Origin: Lethocerus indicus
Lineage: Eukaryota > Arthropoda > Insecta > Hemiptera > Belostomatidae
Assembly (NCBI GenBank): GCA_019843655.1
Contig: JACDQD010000004.1
Span: forward strand, 15,252,001 to 15,316,000
DNA: 64,000 nt
Reading direction: 5' to 3'
The position numbers and the translations under genes are program-made. Positions 40,601-52,563 of this stretch are shown piece after piece (position 1 is the stretch's first letter; every line of letters starts with the position of its first letter). Under the pieces are notes generated by a model. That model searched no databases, was not told the origin of the DNA, and saw nothing but the letters and a program-made list of their open reading frames with translations.

Positions 40601-43600
40601 AAGACGTACCATTACAATAATTGGAACAACTCTAAGATAATATAAAAATACCCCCACATAATAAAAACAAAAGTTCCAGGAATAATTAAATGTTTACATG
40701 TAATTCACCATTTATGATTCTAAAATTTTTTCCAGATTCCAATGTAAAAAAAATTGTTAAATTTCATATTTCGAATTTAGATGTCATATTCAGGTATATC
40801 GAATAAAATTATGATCATTTTGTGTCAATTCACAGTTGTATGTAACCACAATTATCTATTGATTTAATTAAGTCCCATCATATCATTTCAGATTTATAAT
40901 ATGTATATCATGTTGTAATTCTGTTTAATACTTTCAGAACTGCACTTCTTTCTTCATATGCACCATTTTTTAATGTTACTATGCGAAAAAATCAAGTAAG
41001 ATTGAGTATTAGCTTTAGGAATAACTTAGCCTCAGAACTAATCCACAATTAAAGATGTGGATTGTTTCTTTCTTTCAAAATTTACATGTATGTGGAACAC
41101 TACCACAAAAATAATCATAAACAAAAAACAAAGCATAATCAAACTTTCAAATTCAAGAGGAATATACTCCCACTATACTACAGGCCCTGTATCTAAACCT
41201 GAACACCTTTTCTCCTATTGCCCATGTTCAAGAAATTAATGAATCATACTGAGTGAATGTATATTGATATACATACATAAATATATGATGTTAATTAATA
41301 ATGTAGAAATTATGCCAAATGAATGAATTAAACCAGCAAGAAGTTAAATATAACAAGCCAATAGAAATGCAATTAGGAACAGCAATAAATAAAAAGAAAA
41401 CATTAAAATAAAAATGTTAGTATGTCCTATAAACATATATAAAAAGAATTAGTTAAGTATTAATGGTAATCATGAAAGAGAAATAAATCATTAAAACAAA
41501 TGATATTGAATTGATAATTAACGTCTTAAGCTAGAACTATAGTCTGCATATTTATATAAAAAGAACTGTACATGTGTATATATGTACCTAAAATTATCAA
41601 AATAATGCAAAACTCATGCAAACAATTATAATAAAATATGAAACACTGAATGGATCGATAAGATTTTCCACTAAGATAAAAATTTACATGCCTAAGAAAC
41701 AGAAATAACATTACCCTCCACTAATATCTTCTTCAGGTCTATGTTGCTGCTGTTGCTGCCTTGACGAAACCTGCTGATGTTGCTGTTGGAGTTCTGCTTG
41801 TTCTTTTAACTGTCTTCTTTGTTTTTTACTCCACAACTCATGACAATCTTGCCATGTAGGTAACTGAGGTACAGGCATCCTGAAAGGATATTACTCATTT
41901 AAAATAATACTATGACAAATAAATAGTAGAAAACAATAAAATGTATAACACTAACACTACAGTATAATATTACATTATTTGTTTTATACATTTTTGAACT
42001 GGTATTTGAAATTTCTTTTAAAATTTAATGAAAATGTTAATTTAATAAAAGCATGAGAACAAAACGACAGAACTAATGAAATTATTTTTCATACATAACT
42101 GTGAAGTGCTCCCTTTAAATTGGGAGGATTTTATGTCTTACCCGATGAGGGTCCAGGAAGAAGGGCCACAAATTCACACACACATACACAATCAGAAATT
42201 TTTTTTTACATTATTTTTTTAAGGTGCAATTGTGCCTTAAAACAAAATAAATTTAAATATTTAGCCTCAAAAACAAAATACAATTCTAGAAGAATAAGGC
42301 AACAGGTATGTTAAAAAACAAAGCAAATTTAAATCTTGAGATTGATTAATTTTTAGGACTGATTGATCAACTGGAATATGTTATAAATCATTAACAGTTT
42401 AAAGAGCAACTAATTGTATAAGTTTTAATTATTAATATATATTTTCTTAGTAGATATTGAGCTGTACAGTACACCAATGTTTGAAAACAAAAATACAAAT
42501 GTATAAAAAATAAAACACTTACTGATCTGGAACAACATTTTTCAGCCAAGAAGATTTCAAAGCTAGTTCTGCTGTAATCCTTTTGTTTGGGTCCAATTCA
42601 AGCATCTTATCCAAGAGGTCAAGAGCTGATCCAGGCATAAAGGTAAACTCCTCCCTTAATCGGCGTCTATGGATCTTCTTTGCTTTCAGCATGTGCCATA
42701 AAGGCAGCTCAATCACTGAAGGCCAAACAGCAGGAGTAGGTGTGCCACAGAGCCTTGAGATAATTTCAAGTTGCATCATCTCATTGGCTTGCTGTTGGTA
42801 AATGCATTTCAATTTATTAACTTCATTATAAAGTGATATCCAAAGTTGATTATGTATCATAATTCTCTGGATCTATTTTTCCATTAATGTACTAAAATAA
42901 CCATAATAAATGGCACTAAAATATAATACATTATAAATATAACAAAACATAATATATAATTAATTAGTTGTACAACTGTATTTTTTTTTACTTTAAAGAC
43001 TTTAAACCTTAACTATTAAGATAATACGCACATTATTTAGTTAAAATTTACATTTTTTGGTTTTTACCTGAAATAAAGGTTTCTTAAGGAATAATTCTCC
43101 AAGAATACAGCCACATGACCAAACATCTATTGCTGGTCCATACCTCTCCTCACCTAAAAGAAGCTCAGGAGGTCGGTACCACAATGTTATTACTTTGTTT
43201 GTGTAGGGTCTCTGCCTATCCTCTGCATTATACAGTCTGGCTAAACCAAAATCAGCCAATTTCACTTCACCCCTAAAATCAAAAACAAATACCACCAATA
43301 AAAGACCATTATTTTAGCATCATAAAAGCAGTTCATTAAGATTGAATACTTTTACAATTTAATTTAATACAACCATTTTCTAGTTTAACGAAAATTTTAA
43401 CATTGTAATTTTATGAATTACAGAGTATAAAATAAAGAAACATGTAATGTTTTCAATGTTTTGTTTACCACTTTACCTATTGTTCATAAGAATATTGCTA
43501 CATTTGATATCTCGATGAAGGAAATTTTTCTTGTGACAATAATTGAGCCCTTCAAGCAGCTGTCTCATAATGCTGGCATTGTGTGCCTCATCAAAATCTA

Positions 43601-46600
43601 CCATTCCTGATTCCAGAAGTCCCATTAGATCGTGGTCCATATATTCAAATACTAGATAGAATGATCCTTTATCCTGGACAAACAATCATTTTATCTTTAA
43701 AACAATGAAAACAGTTTCTAAGTTATATACAGATTCATATACAAAATGATTTGTAAATAAAAAATTTCTATTTTCATGTATGTTTCCTTAAACAAAGTGT
43801 TACATTCGTCAGCTTACAGCTTATATTTTTATCATTATCATAAATAAAGAATGTACAAAAATAATGAAGGAAAGAAATATATTTAATTTATTCTGCATTG
43901 AGTGCCAACATGTAGAAAGAGATTATTACGTAAACTTGAGATAAAACATCAAAGATTAAATAAAGATAATACACTCTATATTTAAAAATTCATAATACTA
44001 CCATTAAAACATTGAAATAATAAGAGTTTTTAATAATAGTGATTTCTGCATGCATTATTAAAATGACAGTTATAAAGAATCCAACTTATATTTAGTTCCA
44101 GAATACTGAATACCATTATTGCTATAAATAAAGCAAAATTAATAGTAGAAATACAAATGGATTCAAAAATTAATTCTTAAACAACTGCCATTTGGAAGAA
44201 TACTAATAAATTGAATTTTTTTTATATATTTATATGTACACACAAACATAATAGTCTGAACTCTTTGGTAAAAACCATTCAAGCAGGCTTCTTCTTACCT
44301 GATCGCAGGTTGGCTGCGTAAAAAATAAAACAAACGCTTTTTAGCTTCAACAACAACACCAACAAACAACAATAGCACATGTCATAGCTTAAAAAACATT
44401 GAAGCTGCAAAATGTCTCAGATAAAATATAGACATCACAAGACTGCAGTATACATATTTTTTGAAATCCAAAATAGTAGTTCAATCAATAAATACATAAT
44501 AAGCAGTACAACAAAGCAAAAAGCAAACGTAAAAATTAATGAATATAACCTACAATAGAAATGAATTTATTTAGGAATTAAATTTCAAGAATTTTACTCA
44601 CCATTATAATAAATGAATAAGGCATATCTTGCTATTAAATAATTCCAACTAATTAAATTTAAAAATTGATTTAGTATGCAAACAATGAAACATCATTGTT
44701 TGTTCAAAATGGAGATTTGTTTGTTTTATTTTTTAAATGAACAACTATGGATTTGAACTGAAATCTGAATGGTAAAATTTGTAAAATATGATAAACATAA
44801 GAAAGAAAAAAAGACAATAAAAAATTACAGACAAACTATATTTAACTCTAGTACTATTCTCATAATCATTACCTTTCTGAAATCAAGAGCATCTTGTTTG
44901 TCAGTCACAATTTCCCTCAGATTTACTATATTTTTATGATTCAATTGTCGCAGAATTTTTATTTCTCTGACTGCAGTGATTGGGAAGCCTTCCTTCTCAT
45001 TTTCAAGCCTTACTTTTTTCAAAGCAACTAAATCACCTAAAAAATGGATCATTATCTACTAAAATACAAGTTAAAATATTGATATATTAATAATAAATAT
45101 TATTGGGATAGAGGAAATATAATTCAATATTAATTTTCAAAAATATCAGATTTCTAAATCAAAAACAATTTCTCATAATTCATTTCTCTAAATTTTATTT
45201 GTTAATAAGATAGTCGTAAAACAAATGTCTTCATTATTATATTTAAATAAATAAACTTTGGATGTAAAAGTCTCTTTAACAAATTTTCAAAGTTGCCAAC
45301 TACTGAGCTGTAGTATAATGCTACAACATATTTAGTTTATATTTGGTTTGATACAACCTGTTCATAGTATAAAAAATTTTTAATATCCAAATACAAAACA
45401 CCACTGTAAAAAATTTAAAAGTGATATAACTTGACAAAAAGAACAAAATGTACAAAAAAATAAAATTCATTATCATGTATATAAAATGGAAACTATATCA
45501 TTTTACAATATGTTGGATAATTACCCACCAGTATGTTTATCCTTAGCTTTGTACACCTGTCCATATGTTCCTTCTCCAATATGTGCAATAACTTCAAAGA
45601 CATCGACACACCTTTCACCCCAATCTTTGCCTGGTGGCTGCTGACTCCTTGATGGCCGTCCTTTGTGCAATATTCTTGGCCTTGTCAATCTGCTCACTGA
45701 CTTTCTCATTGATACCTGTTAAAATTTAAAAAATACAAACTCACAATAGTAGAAAGTAACAACACAAAATAAGAATGAAATAATAATACATTATAAAATA
45801 AGCTTTGTACTAATGAAAACCCAAAAACATTATATACCATAAAACATATATTAGATTTACTTTGGATTTTGTTTATTAGTCTAAACTCTACATCTATACT
45901 TCAGCTCTTAAGCCCTATTTATGGTGTGTTTAATCTATATCTAACTCTATAGATTGCAATTTAGTAGTTTAGCAACAATCAAAGAACCAACCCTCTGATC
46001 CCAATAGGCAGATACAATAAAATTCACCAGCTCACTGAGCTACTCAGAACCTGATTATGAAAAGTCAATTTCACAGGAATTGTTATCTAAAGAGACATAC
46101 CTTTGAGGAATGCATAGCAGCTAATGAACCAGAACTACGAGATGGTGGTTGTTTATCAAAAGTATTCACACGGGGTGGAGTACCACTCTCATCTTCTGCA
46201 CTTAAATCATCAGAACCAGATACACCTATTCACAATACAAAATAAATATAAATTTGCCTGTTAAATAACCCCTACTAAAAGTAACCCCTGTTTTAAACTG
46301 CTGCTCTCAAGGTCTCCAGATTTATGCTCTACATCTGAGCTACTAAGGGTCCACACCATTAGTTTAAAATAACCCATAAAAATAATTAAACAATAATGTT
46401 ATATTATATAATAAGAAAAATCACTACAGTAATTAAAAATTTCAAGATATTAAAATATTAAATCTCCAACATACTAACCAGGGGGTAGTGGGAGATCCTT
46501 AATGCTTTTCTTTTGAGGTAAGGCAGGTTTCCTCTCAATCAGCGGACTAGGAGACCTGCTGGGTGGAGAATCTATATTTTCAAGATCATTCTGATTGATA

Positions 46601-47861
46601 CCAGGTGGCATAGGTAGTTTAGTCAGACTTTTTGGTTTATTCACAATTCCTGTAGCACTTTCAATAGCAGGAGTTGGAAAAGAGACAGAGGTTCCAACCA
46701 ATGGTGGTGGAGGAGGTAGTGGAGGTGGAGGAGGAAGAGCCTCAAGTAGATCAGCAGGTGGTGGCAGCACTGGCACGGGTACTGCTGGGGGTGTTAACCT
46801 AATTGGTTCACTAGGGACAGGAGGTAGGGGAGGCTGTGGAGGAGCAGGGATGCTTTCCAGAGGTAGAGATTTATTATTACCACCCAACATTATGTTGTTG
46901 TAATAGTGAGAACCACCACCTCCACTCAATGTACCATTATTGGCAATAGACGGAACATTAGCATTGCAATTTGTACCAGCACTCAATATTGCCGTATTTA
47001 CACTAACATTGCTATTTATGTTACTGCTAGTACAACTGCCAGTGATAATGGTTGTGGTTGGAGGAAGTATGCAATCAATTTGTACTTCTTGTTTCTGGTC
47101 ACCACTGCCCACTACAACCCCAGGAGGTACAATTATATCCTCAGATTCTTTCTTCTCTGAGATTGTTCCTAAAAGTTTTTTGAGAGCCAGCTCTCTCATG
47201 TTACGGTCCTTGACCAGTTCTGCAAACAGTGATGTCTCACTCATCTTTGCCTTGGCTGATATTTCCCTCACTTTACGAAGGCAATTGGGACTTCTTGATC
47301 TTGACCTAGAAACACTCCTGTAGGCTGAAGAAGTGCCATGACGTGAAGATGATTTATTGTTGGAGACACGACTAGTGCTGCTGGTACCTTGATGGCACCT
47401 ACTGCTTCCACCATAGCTTGGAGATCTACTGCTGTGCCTTCCCCCAGGTGATCTCGTGTGTGAAGTTCTCCATCTTGCACCACTTCGACTACGTGACCTT
47501 GAATGTGTTCTCCTGGTTCTAAAAAAATAAATAGAAATAACAATATCAATACCAATTAGCTACTTGTCTTATACAAACTTCAATAGCTGCTCAAATGATT
47601 AAGTAAACACATAGTATCTTTGTTTTGAGTCAAACCTTTATAATGAAACTAGAAACTTCTAAAACATCTAGCAACAGACCAGACCAAAGGAAGTTCCAAT
47701 AAGGAAGGGCATTCAACTTTTTACTGGGACGGATTTGGATTGAAGTTCAAAGAAAAAACCTAGTACCTTACTAACTACTGCTTGGATTCTTTGCGACAGT
47801 ATATGAGTGAATTCACCAAAAGGAGAATGCTGCAAAACCTTTCACTTTTTCCATTTTATGC

Positions 47862-47926
<65 letters not shown>

Positions 47927-50105
47927 CACACACACACACAAAAGCATGTGCATACAGACATTCCTAAGAAATTGGTCTGGTTGAAATAAATTAATTTCTC
48001 TCTCAGATAAAATGAGTTCATATAAAAATATAGTTAATTATTATACATTTTAATGGGTATATATAAATTAATTATTTACATGAAATGAATAACACATAAT
48101 ATACCAAAAATAATATGACCACTCCAATGTTTTACTATGCTGAGAGGTTTAGGTAATGTAAAATGAAAGAAATGAACACTATTACAGCATTTCAACCATA
48201 TGTAATCATAGTATTAATAAAATGGAAATTTCAATATATCAAATCATTTTCAGATAATCACAATGATGAAATCAATACCTAATAGGACTGCGAGATTTTG
48301 AAGTGGAATGATGTCTTCTTTTTTTATGTTTGTCTCTTCCTCTTTCTCTCCTTCGCTCTTTACTGTCTCTGTCTCCCTTTCTTCTCTTCCTGTAATGTGG
48401 AGATGAATGCCTACTATGCTTGCCAGGAGACATTCTGTCCCTACTCCACCTAAACAAATTCAAAATTCTCAAACCCTTATAACTAAAATTTATTATTAGC
48501 ACTCACATTAGGTGCCAATAATAATAACATTGTGTGAATATAAATTATCGTAGTCTGAAGACACATGCATATTTTTTCTCAACAAGTGAATTGACTACAT
48601 ATGCTATATGCATTAATCTCAGTCTAAACCTACTGTTAGCCTATAACTTAACCTAAACATTCAGGGTACAAATTTTACATGTTTGTAGCAACAGACCCAC
48701 ACTACCATTAATCCCAATGGTTCAAAACGTATGCCACCATAACCCCATACATATATTTAAATCAAAAATTAAACAAACATCAAGTTCAGAATGGACATTT
48801 ATTAGTTAAAAAATATGTTACATGAAGAATTGAAACCTGTTTGCAAAGTTTATATTCGGCTCACCGTATTCTTTCTTGTGGATCAATTGTTGGTGACCGC
48901 CTGGTTCTTGCCCGACTATTCAGATGTGATGGTGAAGGTGACCTTGTGACTGACCTCTTCTTGTGGTGCTGCTGTAACAGCCTGGATCGCAGCCTACTGC
49001 TGTCACTTTCATACCTTGGTGACAATTTTTTCTTGGAATACTTTTTAATTTCGTGAGCCAGCTTGGGCCTAGTTGGTGAACAATTTACAACTTTATCCTC
49101 ACCACAGCTGAGTGATTCTATCTGCAGTTGGCGGCCATCATTCACAATGAAACAGGATGGTGAACTGCCACCATCGGACTTGTTAACTTCAGTTCTATCT
49201 AACAGTTCGTCACTTATGTCCCTCTCTACTACAGAATTACTAGGGGGCACAACTTTTCCACTCAAACTATTTTTATTAAGTAGTAGGGGAGGAGAATGTG
49301 GACTAGCATTTTTTATAACAGGAGATGTTATAACAAGCTCACTGTTTGACAATGATGGTGATACAGATAAAAGAGAAGGTGAAACACTTCTTTTGATATT
49401 TAGTGGTGATGAATCTGCTAAATCGGGAGTGACATGAGCAACAGTTGCTGTACTCTCATAGTACCTGTCATTGGGATAACTCCTAGTTCGATCATATAAC
49501 CTAAGAGCTATTTCACGATCCTTAGTAGTTAAATCAAGATTCTCTGATGGTGACTTGTTCCTGTCTTTACTCCTGGATTTCTTAGAACGTTTTCTTTTTT
49601 TGCGTCCAGGACTGTATTTTTTACTTGACTTTTTACTTTTCTTATCTTTTGGTTTAGAATGGATTCTGTATGATTCAGGTGATATAGACACTTTACGACG
49701 TTTTAGTTGTATTTCCAATGACTCCCAAGGTCTCCTAGCATCTGAAGGAGAAGATTGAGAAAATGGAGATCTTGCTACAGAGTCTCTTGAATCTGTTGAT
49801 ATTCTACGATATGAAAATCTACTGTGATTTAATCTAGAATAGTCTGAATGGGCCCCTAAACTTTCTTCACTTTGAATTTCACCTGCTTCAGGACTTGATA
49901 ACTCTTCTGAACTGACGTCCGAATATTCTACTAGTGGTTTGAGAGACGCAATTACATTATGGTCGTTGTTACTTTCACGAGATTTTCTTTTTTTCTTTAT
50001 CTTCTTATCCCGTTTCCTATTTTCACATTTTTCCATATCTGATCTGAATTGCTTTTTCTTTTTCTGTACACTGTGGATTCTTGTACTACCATCATAGCTG
50101 GGCAT
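37663..50105 (-). CDS. CDK12: Cyclin-dependent kinase 12 (CDK12/CDK13-type Pol II CTD kinase)
   Basis: Nuclear kinase that, with cyclin K, phosphorylates Ser2 of the RNA polymerase II CTD and supports elongation and co-transcriptional processing. Fourteen coding exons (minus): 48865-50105, 48279-48449, 46479-47518, 46101-46225, 45529-45715, 44873-45036, 43477-43673, 43068-43272, 42523-42791, 41715-41879, 40251-40292, 39283-39622, 38695-38809, 37663-37892; 1,496 aa, close to human. The start MPSYDG sits just inside an acceptor-bounded exon. N-terminus: [13 protein letters not shown], then a long Arg/Ser-rich region, then proline-rich tracts. Kinase domain about 899-1200: GEGTYG (906-911), ALKK (Lys928), PITAVRE helix, HRDIKCSN (Asp1031), DFG (1049-1051), T-loop YTNK (Thr1066), [13 protein letters not shown]-terminal [11 protein letters not shown] matches human, followed by Gln/His-rich sequence. 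Insects usually have one gene for vertebrate CDK12 and CDK13, so this is their joint orthologue. Confidence 0.97.
39394..39565 (-). repeat. Gln/His-rich coding repeat in CDK12
   Basis: Imperfect CAG/CAA/CAT runs in the 39283-39622 exon encode stretches such as YQHHQQQHQ and [11 protein letters not shown]. They lie C-terminal to the kinase domain, in a low-complexity tail. Confidence 0.85.
47862..47940. repeat. Compound (TA)n-(CA)n microsatellite
   Basis: About 27 TA units followed by about 11 CA units in the CDK12 intron between the exons at 46479-47518 and 48279-48449. Confidence 0.97.
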
Positions 50106-50230
50106 TCCGCCTAAAATATTATAATTATTGAAGTGTTCATACTCCAAAAAACTACATAATAATGCATAATTAAATTTTACCACATAATGTTACTGCATAA
50201 TTATAATTTTATTAAAAGCTTACTGCTTAC

Positions 50231-50284
50231 CTTAAGAACAAGATGATATACTTCATGTCATATGTAAGAAGTCTTGGCAAAAGC
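50231..50284 (-). other. Candidate CDK12 5' UTR exon carrying uORFs
   Basis: On the minus strand a good acceptor (gttgacttacag) precedes 50284 and a strong donor (CTTAAG then gtaagc) follows 50231, giving a 54-nt exon. It would splice to the acceptor at 50110/50111, which lies just upstream of the CDK12 start. It contains two upstream ATGs (50261 and 50256). The first opens a minimal ATG-ACA-TGA. The second, once spliced, gives a 14-codon uORF ending inside the CDK12 coding start. This is inferred from splice signals only. Confidence 0.45.
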
Positions 50285-51082
50285 CTGTAAGTCAACAAAA
50301 TAAACAGCAATAATAAAATAGACATATAAAACTGTTCATGGTGGTTAAAATACATTCTATGAAAATTAATTCATCATTCGAAGGTTATATATGATACTTG
50401 TAAGGCATGAAAAATTTTCAGGTAAAAATAATCTTTACATTACTTAATCTTTCTAATAAAGGAAGAGGGAAGCAAAATGTGACACCACAGTAACTGACCT
50501 GCATAGTCTATTTACAGTAGACTATATGTGCATATGTTATATATATGTATATATATAAATTAATTGCATTTACACACTCACAAACCAATAATAAAAAGTA
50601 AAAATACAAAATACTATATACATTAACAAAATATCTTTAGCTCCAAACACAGTGTCTGCACCCCTGACTAGCATTTTTTATTAAGTAACTGGAAAATTAG
50701 TCTAAATAACAAAGAAATACGGAAATGGTTCAATTTATTTAAAAGAGTTAAATACTTACTCAAAATAATGAGAAACAACAAATATGTTGAAGATAGCATT
50801 TCACAAATTTTTACACATTCTTACACGTAAGAACGCGTAACTTTTTTGTTAGACCGAAGATCAAGTGTAAGAAAAAATGGAATATGTTTTGGATTTAAAA
50901 TAAACCCTTCCAATCTACTAGAACGGGAAGCCATTTTGGAAATCTATAATAACACGATAAACCACCCATTAGTTTCAAAGGATTTGTACACTTTTATTAA
51001 AAAGGGAAAACGAAATTACTGCGTTGCATTAGGATCAAAACTGCAGTTACTATCACACATATATAAATAAAATATAACTTAC

Positions 51083-51200
51083 CGATTATATACGTATTGA
51101 CGACGAAACGCCCGACCACCTTCTAGGGCAAACCCGTGATCCGACAGAATATCAAAACCTTTTACACTTAACCTCTCCTTGAATCAAATAAATACACCCA
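51083..51200 (-). promoter_or_regulatory. Candidate first exon and promoter side of CDK12
   Basis: A strong minus-strand donor (AATCG then gtaagt) at 51083 ends a relatively CpG-rich block (about 51085-51180), as expected for a first non-coding exon. Its 5' end is not defined by the sequence. COASY ends at 51858 on the same strand, so this is the likely CDK12 transcription start region. Confidence 0.4.
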
Positions 51201-51350
51201 AATACTAAAATCAATAGTCTTTCTTATACTAATATATAAATTTAATTATAAAATTAGATAATTTATCTTCTTTATAACGAATTTTTTTATGTTATCCTCA
51301 ATGCTGCAACTTAGCCCATTTTGCGATCGGCTGAGTTAATGGCTACTACG

Positions 51351-51358
51351 TGACGTCA
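51351..51358. promoter_or_regulatory. Palindromic CRE site (TGACGTCA)
   Basis: A perfect CREB/ATF-type palindrome within ctacgtgacgtcacacc, overlapping an ACGTGAC stretch. It lies about 270 bases upstream of the candidate CDK12 first-exon donor, where a proximal promoter would be. Confidence 0.45.
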
Positions 51359-51857
51359 CACCAGTCAGTTTTCCGGTTGGTCATGGTATCAGTATAGCCA
51401 AATTAACAAATACCGAAAAATACAAATTCATGATTTGAGTTTCAAAGATGTTTGAATGTAAAAATCACAATACCACTCAATTAATGTACCAAATTACTAA
51501 ATATTGTAAACCAATTAATGTGATTTGGTAGAAAGAAAAAATTACACATTAAATATACAAAACTGTATAAACATTAAAATTGTTTTCTTTATGTATTCTT
51601 AAATATTTACATTCAAATATTTTTTTAAGTACGTCGATATTCTGAATTTCATTTTCTTACATTGTTAGTAGGTGGTATCACTTGTATATATATAAACTTG
51701 ATATATATAAATTGTGTCACAAATGCTTAAAACTGTTTATCCATGAAAAGTGTATGATATTCAATAGAAGGTGTGAAAAGAAATAAAACAAAAACAGAAT
51801 TCAGGATACAATGTAATAATAAACAAAATATTAATAAAGAGCTGTAAAAGAAAAACT

Positions 51858-52499
51858 TCATACAGAGTTTAGCCTTTCCATTAGTCCTTTCCAAGCTCTT
51901 TCAACTTGTTTTTGTGTATATTCAGGTCTCCATAAGGTGCAAAATACTAAGTGTGCATTTGAAACTTGTTCCAAATTGCTTGGTTGTGATGTAATTCGTA
52001 ATTTTGCTTCTTCATCAGTAAGACCTGTTCTCTCTTTCATTCTCCTTATGGCCTGAAAACGTTTTTTTTTTAAATCCTATTAAACTCAGAAAACCACAAA
52101 AAGAAAAATGAAACGAAAATAACAACTAATAAATGAACAAATCATGTTTTTAAATGATTGTGTATGAAACATAACATAAAATACACAACAAACACTGTAA
52201 TATTTGTGTAAGTGATAAACATGATAGCAGAAATATTAAAAAACATATAAAACTTAGTCTACAATATTTAATTAACTCCAACAGACATGATATGCAAGAA
52301 TAAATGCATTATTACAGACATCTAGGCAATATTACTGTTTCTACATAATGCAAAAATATTATACATAAACTTTGTTCCAAATATGATATCTAATAAGATT
52401 ATTGAAATTTTAACTAAAACATTACAAATACAATTACAAAAAATTCAATTAAGAAAATGCAGTCCATTAAATACTATGAGATATATCCTGAACACATCA

Positions 52500-52563
<64 letters not shown>

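Noticed and set aside
46595..47323. Gly-rich plus-strand ORFs opposite CDK12
   Set aside because: They are antisense shadows of the proline-rich and Ser-rich CDK12 exon 46479-47518.
50106..50183. Upstream extension of the first CDK12 exon to an earlier ATG (MVKFNYALL...)
   Set aside because: This reads through a clear acceptor (attttag) at 50111 into intron sequence. The start at 50105 (MPSYDG) lies within the exon.
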